DNA of 6,004 nucleotides, from assembly GCA_023249165.1 (NCBI GenBank), contig JAHFDE010000131.1:1-6004 (forward strand). The letters run 5' to 3'. Positions 1-5,020 of the stretch are shown piece by piece. The notes below the pieces were generated by a model, which was given only the letters and a program-made list of their open reading frames with translations, was not told the origin of the DNA and searched no databases. Made by a program: the position numbers and the translations under genes. Position 1 is the stretch's first letter; every line of letters begins with the position of its first letter. The stretch is from Candidatus Methylomirabilota bacterium (GTDB taxonomy: Bacteria; Methylomirabilota; Methylomirabilia; Methylomirabilales; CSP1-5).

Positions 1-1
1 G

Positions 2-169
2 GTCTTGACAGTCACCCCCGAGACTTCCATCGCCGATGCCGCTCGCCTGCTCCTCGAACGGCGCATTGGAGGGCTTCCGGTGGTCCAGGGGGACCTCCTG
101 GTGGGGATCATCACCAAGACGGACATCCTGGCAGCCTTCGTGGAGATCATGCAGAAGAGACCTCAGTAA
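2..169 (+). CDS. CBS-domain protein, C-terminal end (partial)
   Basis: Reading from base 2 gives 55 residues that end in TAA at 167-169; the start lies beyond the left edge. The peptide is the second half of a CBS domain. It opens with a beta strand and helix (VLTVTPETSIADAARLL), continues with the IGGLPVV strand at residues 22-28, and then the typical closing motif GIITKTDIL at residues 35-43. CBS domains usually come in pairs and bind adenine nucleotides as regulatory modules, so at least one more CBS domain is expected upstream; this is inferred from the family. The rest of the protein is not visible, so it could be a stand-alone CBS-pair protein or the regulatory tail of an enzyme or transporter. 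The last seven bases overlap the end of the opposing CBS gene. Confidence 0.85.
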   Translation, partial: VLTVTPETSIADAARLLLERRIGGLPVVQGDLLVGIITKTDILAAFVEIMQKRPQ

Positions 170-564
170 TCCAAACCCCATCCCGATTCCTCCACGGCTC
201 GGAAGATATCGGTGTCGCTCACGATCCCGATGATCTCGCGGCCGCGACGCACCAGAACCCGGCGAATGCCCTTCTCCACCAGCAATGCCGCGGCGTCCCG
301 GAGGGGGCAGTCGGGGGGGACCGTGATGAGCCTCTCCGTCATGACCTCCTGGACCTTGAGCTTTTCAGGGTCCTTTCCCTGGGAAACCACCTTCGAGATG
401 ATGTCCCGCTTGGTCATGATCCCCTTGGGCTCTCCGGGCGCCGCGGAGGTGACCAGGATGCTCGAGACCCCCTTCTCGTGCATCCGGTGCAGTGCCTCCG
501 CCACGGACTTGTGGCCCTCGATGCTGACGACCGGGCTCTTCATGATGCTGGTCACCGTATACAT
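163..564 (-). CDS. Stand-alone CBS-pair protein
   Basis: This gene encodes 133 residues made almost entirely of two CBS domains. Domain 1 covers about residues 1-60, beginning with TSIMKSPVVSI and closing with GIMTKRDI at 48-55. Domain 2 covers about 72-125, beginning with VMTERLITVPPD and closing with GIVSDTDIF at 113-121. CBS pairs fold into a Bateman module that usually senses AMP, ATP or related ligands. No catalytic or membrane domain is attached, so the protein is probably a soluble cytoplasmic regulator or sensor whose partner cannot be told. The ATG start is supported by a GGGGAGG ribosome binding site 8 bases upstream. The gene follows the M20 peptidase by 35 bases on the same strand, so cotranscription is likely. 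Its end overlaps the opposing CBS gene by seven bases, leaving no room for a terminator between them. Confidence 0.93.
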   Translation of the reverse strand: MYTVTSIMKSPVVSIEGHKSVAEALHRMHEKGVSSILVTSAAPGEPKGIMTKRDIISKVVSQGKDPEKLKVQEVMTERLITVPPDCPLRDAAALLVEKGIRRVLVRRGREIIGIVSDTDIFRAVEESGWGLDY

Positions 565-572
565 CCCACCTG

Positions 573-579
573 CCTCCCC
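573..579 (-). promoter_or_regulatory. Ribosome binding site of the CBS-pair gene
   Basis: On the minus strand GGGGAGG lies 8 bases before the ATG at 564-562. This is good Shine-Dalgarno spacing and fixes the start of the small CBS protein. Confidence 0.7.
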
Positions 580-583
580 TCTG

Positions 584-601
584 GATCACGCCCGCGCGAT
601 C
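584..601 (-). repeat. Intercistronic inverted repeat between peptidase and CBS genes
   Basis: The minus strand reads GATCGCGCGGGCGTGATC. As RNA it can form a 7-base-pair stem, including one G-U pair, with a 4-base loop. It overlaps the stop codon of the M20 gene (602-600) and ends 4 bases before the ribosome binding site of the CBS gene. There is no T-tract after it, so it is not a standard rho-independent terminator. It could modulate processing or translation of the downstream gene, or be chance in GC-rich DNA. Confidence 0.3.
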
Positions 602-1742
602 ATGCTGCCTGAAGCCTGAGCGTCTCCAGGACGAGCTCTGCGGATCGCACCATATCGCTCAGCACCAGGTGTTCGCGCACCGTGTGGACCTCCCGCTGCC
701 CTGTCCCCAGATTGGTCACCTCGAGCCCCTTGGCACAGAGGATATTGGCGTCAGAGCCCCCGCCGGTCTGCCAGAGGGTGATCTCGCGGCCGAGGGCGCG
801 AGCGGCCTCGCGCACGAGCTGGACAATCCGGGCCCCCTCGGGGATGAACAGCCGATCGTAGTCCCGGTGGACCTGACAGTGCACCTGCCCGCGGTGGATC
901 GTCCCATCCAGCGAAAGCACATGTCGCGCTGCCGCCTCCTCGAAGCAGCGGACCATGTGCTCTGTCTGGATCTTGAGCTTGGCTTCGTCGTGACTCCGCG
1001 TCTCGCCGTGGACCGTGACGGCGTTGGGGACGATGTTGATGGCGGTGCCGCCCTCGATGGTGCCGATGTTGGCCGTGGTCTCCTCGTCCAGGCGGCCGAG
1101 GCGCATCGCCGCGACGGCCTCACTGGCGATCCGGATCGCATTGATGCCCTTCTCCGGGCAGACCCCGGCGTGGGCCTCGAGACCCCGGACGGTGAACTGC
1201 AGCCGGTTGGCGGCCGGCGCGCGGGTGATCAGGTGACCGGGGTTGCTGCTGTCCAGGATGAGACCGGTGCGGGCGTGGAGCTGCGCCACATCCAGATGCC
1301 TCGCCCCCAGGAGTCCGATCTCTTCGCAGATGGTGAAGACGATCTCCAGCTCTCCGTGGGGGATCGCCTTTGCTCGAAGGACCCGAAGGACCTCGCAGAT
1401 GATGGCGATGCCGCTCTTGTCATCCGCCCCCAGGATCGTGGTTCCGTCGCTCCTGACGACGTCCGCCTCGACCTGAGGCCTGATCCCGACGTCGGCGCCG
1501 ACGGTGTCCATGTGGGCGCAGAGCAGGAAGGGGGCCGCCCCCGCTCGGGTTCCGCGGATGCGCGCGATGAGGTTTCCGACCGTTCCCCCGACCATCCGAT
1601 CCGCCTCGTCAAAGCTCACCTCGGCCCCGAGGCGGTGGAGTTCCTCCGCGAGGTGCATCGCCAGCGCTCGCTCCTGGCGGGAGGGGCTGTCGATCCGCAC
1701 CAGCGTGACGAAATGGTCTCGCATTCGCTCGCGATGGATCAC
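600..1742 (-). CDS. M20 family metallopeptidase, peptidase T-like
   Basis: This gene encodes 380 residues with all the landmarks of a di-zinc M20 exopeptidase. The motif AHMDT at 76-80 gives metal ligand H77 and D79. GADDKSG at 105-111 gives the bridging ligand D107. CEE at 139-141 gives the general base E140 and ligand E141. LDSS gives D164, and REVHT at 350-354 gives the final ligand H353; these roles are assigned from the family. Residues about 178-280 form the inserted dimerisation domain, with the conserved H191 in EAHAG. Length and the GADDKSG and GGGSDAN motifs best match the peptidase T-like group, which removes N-terminal residues from small peptides; the substrate here is not proven. 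There is no signal peptide, so it should be cytoplasmic. The start is GTG, chosen because AAAGGAG lies 4 bases before it, whereas the internal ATG at codon 7 has no suitable site. It probably shares a transcript with the downstream CBS gene. Confidence 0.95.
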   Translation of the reverse strand: MIHRERMRDHFVTLVRIDSPSRQERALAMHLAEELHRLGAEVSFDEADRMVGGTVGNLIARIRGTRAGAAPFLLCAHMDTVGADVGIRPQVEADVVRSDGTTILGADDKSGIAIICEVLRVLRAKAIPHGELEIVFTICEEIGLLGARHLDVAQLHARTGLILDSSNPGHLITRAPAANRLQFTVRGLEAHAGVCPEKGINAIRIASEAVAAMRLGRLDEETTANIGTIEGGTAINIVPNAVTVHGETRSHDEAKLKIQTEHMVRCFEEAAARHVLSLDGTIHRGQVHCQVHRDYDRLFIPEGARIVQLVREAARALGREITLWQTGGGSDANILCAKGLEVTNLGTGQREVHTVREHLVLSDMVRSAELVLETLRLQAA

Positions 1743-1746
1743 CGGT

Positions 1747-1753
1747 CTCCTTT
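1747..1753 (-). promoter_or_regulatory. Ribosome binding site deciding the GTG start of the M20 gene
   Basis: On the minus strand AAAGGAG is followed by 4 bases and then GTG at 1742-1740. The spacing is slightly short, but the match to the Shine-Dalgarno sequence is strong and no equivalent precedes the ATG at codon 7. This supports the GTG start. Confidence 0.7.
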
Positions 1754-1770
1754 CAACTCTCCGGCATCGT

Positions 1771-1788
1771 GTGATCCTTAGGATACAC
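1771..1788. repeat. Near-palindrome over the -10 of the M20 promoter (possible operator)
   Basis: The sequence GTGATCCTTAGGATACAC is an inverted repeat: ATCCT and AGGAT flank a single central T, and the outer GTG and CAC pair with one extra base on the right arm. It covers the predicted -10 box and start-site region of the M20 promoter, which is where a repressor could bind. No regulator is encoded in the window that could be matched to it. Confidence 0.3.
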
Positions 1789-1809
1789 TACGCGTTGGGA
1801 GGCTGCCAA
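1780..1809 (-). promoter_or_regulatory. Candidate sigma-70-type promoter for the M20 peptidase
   Basis: On the minus strand TTGGCA (1809-1804) is followed after 18 bases by TATCCT (1785-1780). These match the -35 consensus at 5 of 6 and the -10 consensus at 4 of 6 positions. The predicted start site near 1773 would give a leader of about 30 bases containing the AAAGGAG site. It sits in the 79-base gap behind the ligase fusion gene, so the peptidase and CBS genes could be transcribed independently of it. Confidence 0.5.
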
Positions 1810-1821
1810 GGGAAAGGGGCG

Positions 1822-4539
1822 TCAGACCCCCAGGGCCGCGACCCGGTCCTGGAGCCGCGCGGTGATGACCTGGTAGAGATCGGCCCCGGGCGGAATCGGC
1901 GCCTGGGCGAGGAGTTCCTGCACCGTCACCGGCGGGCCAAAGATGATCGTCAGGGGATGGGGGCGGGGATACGCTCTGTGCCGGGGCCAGATCTCGAACG
2001 AGCCGAGGATCCGGGCCGGGAGCAGGGGAAGATTCATCTCCGTGGCCAGGATAGCCCCCCCTTTCTTGAAAGGCTTGATGGCGCCGTCAATGCTGCGGGC
2101 GCCCTCCGGGAAGATGCAGAGGATCTCCCCCTGCCGCAAGATCTGCGCCGCAGCGCGGAGCGCCTGGAAGAGGTGAGTCTCGGCATCCACGTGGATGACG
2201 CGATAGGCCCGGCCGAACATGGCGGTGACCGGATGCTGGAAGAATTGCTGAAAGCCCAGGAAGTAGAGATGACGGACGATCCTGAAGGGGAGGGCGGTCC
2301 CGATGGCGAAGGCATCGATGTAGCTACAATGATTCGCGGTGATGAGATAGGGGCCGCGATCCGGCACGTGGGCCAGGCCGTGGACGCGAAAGCGACAGAA
2401 GAGCCCGAAGAGAAGGCGCAGGAGGCGATGGGAGAGAAAGGTGACGAGGACCGCCCAGCCTGTCTTGCCTGCCGCGATCTCGGCCTGGACCGCTTCGGGG
2501 GGCTCACCGACCAGGATCTCGCTCCAGGAGGGGCGACGGGTTTCCCTCTCCGCCTTCACGCTCTCCGCACGTTCCCCGAGACGCTCCTGGACCGTGCGCG
2601 CCACATCCCGGACCGTGAACAACTCCGAGCCGATTTCCGCCGGCAGATCGATCCCGAACAGATCCTCCAGCGCCACCACCAGCTCGATGCGGGATAAGGA
2701 ATCGAGGCCCAGGTCCAGTTCCAGGTTGTCATCGAGGCGGATCCCGTGTTTCTTGCGGCCGACGACAGGAAGGATGGCGAGGATCTTGCGGGTGACCGGG
2801 CTCTCCCACAGGAGCTGGTCGGCGTGAGACGGCGGCAGCCCCTCCTCCACCGCGGCGGGCGCGGCCGCTTCCTGGAGGAACATCTCACGCACCAGGTGAC
2901 GCTGGATCTTCCCGATACGGGTCCTGGGAAGCGGGTCCTTCAAGATCTCCAGGCGCGTCGGGCGCTTGTAGGCGGGGAGCTCGCGCGAGAGGTTTTCCAT
3001 CTCCCATCGGATCATGTCTTCAGAATTGGCGACGCGCTTCTCCCGCAGGTAATCGAAGTTGGGGACGACAAGCGCGGCGAGCCCGTCGGTTCGTGAGTCT
3101 CCCAACTCTGCGCTTCCGATCAAGCAGATCTCCTTGATATAGGGGCTCTTCAGAAAGTGGGCCTCGACCTCCTCGGGGTAAATGTTCTTCCCCGTCGAGA
3201 GGACGATCACCTCCTTCCGCCGTCCCGTAATATAGAGATACCCCTCGGCGTCGAGATACCCCAGGTCCCCCGAGAGGAACCACCCGTCCCGGAAACTCTT
3301 GGCGGTTTCCTGGGGATCCTTGAAGTAGCCTTGCATCACATTAGGGCCCTGAATGGCGATCTCACCGACCCCGTCCGGACCGGGGTCCACGATCCGGACC
3401 TGGACACCGGAGAGCGGCACACCGACCGACCGAAAGCGGGGCTTCTCTGGCGGAGTGAAGGTGACGACCGGTGAGGTTTCGGTGAGACCATAGCCCTCGA
3501 GGACCAGAAAGCCGAGGCGGCGCAGATCCCGACCCACCCCGGGATCAAGTTTCGCTCCCCCGCTGCTGATCACGCGCAGCCTGCCGCCGAAGCGGCGATG
3601 GATCTGGGGGAACAGGAGGGGACCGGGGTTCCTCTGGAGGGTTGTCTGTGCGGCGCCGGCGAGGCCCAGGAGGAGGTCAAACAGGAGCCGCAGCGGCCAG
3701 GGTCTCTTCTGGACCTCCTGAAAGATCCCGCGATGCAACAGCGTCAAGAGCTGCGGGACCCCCACGAGGATACTGATGCCGGTCTCGCGCATACACTGGA
3801 GCAGGTCAGGAGGTTTCAGGCTGTGCAGGAACGTGACCCGAGCCCCAATGAGGAGGGGCGTCAGAAAGGTGATCATGAAGGGGTACACGTGGTGAAGCGG
3901 GAGCAGGGCCAGCAGGTTGTCCTCGGGGCCGCAGAACTCGAGCGCTCTCACGGCGGAGCTGTTTGACACGAGATTGCGGTGGGTGAGGATCACCCCTTTC
4001 GGGCTTCCCGTCGTCCCCGAGGTGTAGAGGATCGAGGCGGGCGACTCCGATGGCACCGAGGGTAACGGGCCCCTGGGGGAGCTCTGGAGGATCTCGGCAA
4101 GGGTGTACGTCCCTGTGGGGGCCTTCTCATCGAGCAGGATGACCCGGGGACGGGACGGAAGCCGGGCCATGAAGGGTTGCACCTTGTCCAGTTCGGCCTC
4201 CGAGACGACGATGGCTCGGCTCTCGGAGTGGTGAAGGAGGTTCTCAAGCTCCTGGACCCCGAGTTGGACGTCGAGGGGGACGGCGGTGGCCCCCGCGGCC
4301 ACGATTCCCAGGTAGGCGATGCACCATTCCGGCCGGTTCCCGGAGAGGAGCGCGATACGATCGCCGGGCGAGATCTCGATCCGTCGGAGGAAGGTCGCAA
4401 GGCGATGCGCCTGATCTGCGACCTCGCCGTAGCTCCAGCGGACGTAGCGACCGTCCCGCTTGATCTGAAAGGCGACACTGCCTTGAAAGCGGGCGGCCGC
4501 CTCGAAAAACTGGACTGGGAGGTTCTCGGCTGCTACCAT
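1822..4539 (-). CDS. Acyl ligase - acyl carrier - PlsC acyltransferase fusion
   Basis: This gene encodes 905 residues with three domains. Residues about 5-555 are an AMP-forming acyl ligase: the nucleotide-binding loop YTSGTTGSPKG at 172-182, GYGLTETSP at 349-357, SGDLGYLD at 423-430 with ribose-binding D425, the hinge motif starting GRRKEVIVLS at 439, and catalytic K544 in PRTRIGKIQR. Residues about 580-655 are an acyl carrier domain with LGLDSLSRIEL, where S614 is the expected phosphopantetheine site. Residues about 690-900 are a PlsC-type acyltransferase with the HX4D motif (H737, D742) in NHCSYID and FPEGARS at 810-816. Hydrophobic segments near 695-716 probably seat it on the inner membrane face. 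The inferred job is to activate a fatty acid with ATP, load it on the built-in carrier and transfer it to a lysophospholipid or acylglycerol phosphate. E. coli Aas has a similar logic but the opposite domain order and no internal carrier. The ATG has no ribosome binding site and lies on a predicted transcription start. The protein homology begins within the first ten residues, so a later start is unlikely. Confidence 0.95.
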   Translation of the reverse strand: MVAAENLPVQFFEAAARFQGSVAFQIKRDGRYVRWSYGEVADQAHRLATFLRRIEISPGDRIALLSGNRPEWCIAYLGIVAAGATAVPLDVQLGVQELENLLHHSESRAIVVSEAELDKVQPFMARLPSRPRVILLDEKAPTGTYTLAEILQSSPRGPLPSVPSESPASILYTSGTTGSPKGVILTHRNLVSNSSAVRALEFCGPEDNLLALLPLHHVYPFMITFLTPLLIGARVTFLHSLKPPDLLQCMRETGISILVGVPQLLTLLHRGIFQEVQKRPWPLRLLFDLLLGLAGAAQTTLQRNPGPLLFPQIHRRFGGRLRVISSGGAKLDPGVGRDLRRLGFLVLEGYGLTETSPVVTFTPPEKPRFRSVGVPLSGVQVRIVDPGPDGVGEIAIQGPNVMQGYFKDPQETAKSFRDGWFLSGDLGYLDAEGYLYITGRRKEVIVLSTGKNIYPEEVEAHFLKSPYIKEICLIGSAELGDSRTDGLAALVVPNFDYLREKRVANSEDMIRWEMENLSRELPAYKRPTRLEILKDPLPRTRIGKIQRHLVREMFLQEAAAPAAVEEGLPPSHADQLLWESPVTRKILAILPVVGRKKHGIRLDDNLELDLGLDSLSRIELVVALEDLFGIDLPAEIGSELFTVRDVARTVQERLGERAESVKAERETRRPSWSEILVGEPPEAVQAEIAAGKTGWAVLVTFLSHRLLRLLFGLFCRFRVHGLAHVPDRGPYLITANHCSYIDAFAIGTALPFRIVRHLYFLGFQQFFQHPVTAMFGRAYRVIHVDAETHLFQALRAAAQILRQGEILCIFPEGARSIDGAIKPFKKGGAILATEMNLPLLPARILGSFEIWPRHRAYPRPHPLTIIFGPPVTVQELLAQAPIPPGADLYQVITARLQDRVAALGV
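4511..4539 (+). promoter_or_regulatory. Weak candidate promoter for the lipoprotein-M16 unit
   Basis: TGGACT at 4511-4516 and TACCAT at 4534-4539 are spaced by 17 bases, each matching its consensus at 4 of 6 positions. TGC directly before TACCAT forms an extended -10. The start site would be near 4546, giving a leader of about 59 bases. It lies inside the first codons of the divergent ligase gene and back to back with that gene's own promoter. Confidence 0.3.
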
Positions 4540-4545
4540 GACCCG

Positions 4546-4574
4546 ATGATAGCAGGAACCCTCAGGCCCGACAA
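4546..4574 (-). promoter_or_regulatory. Extended -10 promoter of the ligase fusion gene, predicted leaderless
   Basis: On the minus strand TTGTCG (4574-4569) is followed after exactly 17 bases by TATCAT (4551-4546), which matches the -10 consensus at 5 of 6 positions. TGC directly before it gives an extended -10. Six bases separate the -10 box from the ATG at 4539-4537, so the usual start position is the A of the ATG itself. That agrees with the absence of a ribosome binding site. Confidence 0.6.
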
Positions 4575-4604
4575 TCGAAGGAGTAACGGGACAGCGGGGG
4601 CGCC

Positions 4605-4982
4605 ATGGGTTTCAGGGGTGTGGTGTTTGGAATCGTTGTGAGTCTCGTGTCAAGCGCCTGTGTACCCATGATGCCGGCCGCTGGCGGCCGAGTGGGGGAG
4701 CTGCGTGGACGGATTGTCGGGATCGAGCGAGAGAAGGGATTGATCGCCGTCGCGACCGGACCGGACACGGAGGGACAGTGGCTCTCTCTGGTCCCGTCCA
4801 CCTCCGTGAGAGGTCCTGACATCTTGACCGTGGATGCGCTGCAAGCCGGCCAGCGCGTCTACGTGCGCACCATCCAGGAACCTGGGGCCGATCGGCCAGA
4901 GGTCCTCAGTATCACTGTCATCAAGTACACGCTGGCCCCGAAAGGCACAGGCCCGGGAAGTATTGGGATCCCGGGATTCTGA
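4605..4982 (+). CDS. Probable small lipoprotein with a beta-rich domain
   Basis: This gene encodes 125 residues of unknown function. The first 18 residues form a short signal sequence with an arginine at position 4 and a hydrophobic core (GVVFGIVVSLV). The sequence SSAC at 16-19 fits a permissive lipobox, so C19 is the likely lipidated residue and the protein would be anchored to an envelope membrane. Residues about 33-107 alternate short strands and turns: GRIVGIEREKGLIAVAT, then a central valine- and glycine-containing part, then LQAGQRVYVRTI and VLSITVIKY. This resembles the small beta-barrel, OB-like domains of the DUF5666 type; that match is by pattern only. The ATG is the only normal start after an in-frame stop at 4584-4586, but AAGGAG at 4578-4583 lies 21 bases upstream, too far for normal use. 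The M16 protease gene begins 38 bases downstream, so the two probably form one envelope unit. Confidence 0.8.
   Translation: MGFRGVVFGIVVSLVSSACVPMMPAAGGRVGELRGRIVGIEREKGLIAVATGPDTEGQWLSLVPSTSVRGPDILTVDALQAGQRVYVRTIQEPGADRPEVLSITVIKYTLAPKGTGPGSIGIPGF
4952..4975 (+). repeat. Inverted repeat at the end of the lipoprotein gene
   Basis: CCCGGGA at 4952-4958 and TCCCGGG at 4969-4975 are perfect 7-base arms around a 10-base loop, ending 4 bases before the lipoprotein stop codon. No T-tract follows, so it is not a standard terminator. It could act as an RNA stability or processing element between the two plus-strand genes, or simply be a product of GC-rich codons for the Gly-Pro-rich tail. Confidence 0.3.
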
Positions 4983-5020
4983 CCGGCTCCTGGCCCTGAA
5001 ATTGCAAGTTCTTACGGCAG

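Noticed and set aside
212..619. A 135-codon plus-strand open frame opposite the CBS-pair gene
   Set aside because: The minus strand encodes two clear CBS domains with a good ribosome binding site; the plus product looks like a shadow.
669..1781. A 370-codon open frame on the plus strand opposite the M20 gene
   Set aside because: Its product is low in recognisable motifs and rich in Asp, Gly and Arg, as expected of an antisense frame in GC-rich DNA. The minus strand carries a complete M20 active site over the same bases.
1743..1821. A rho-independent terminator after the ligase fusion gene
   Set aside because: No GC-rich stem followed by a T-run is visible on the minus strand, so read-through into the peptidase gene remains possible.
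1504..2697. A 397-codon plus-strand open frame spanning the M20 and ligase genes
   Set aside because: It crosses the intergenic gap and overlaps two well-supported minus-strand genes, and its translation shows no domain motif. It is an antisense shadow.
4562..4822. A minus-strand open frame opposite the lipoprotein gene
   Set aside because: No motif, and it would occupy the divergent promoter region; the plus frame has a signal sequence and a coherent beta-rich pattern.
4952..4982. The CCCGGGA/TCCCGGG repeat as a terminator
   Set aside because: It ends inside the coding sequence and has no T-tract, so it is listed only as an inverted repeat.
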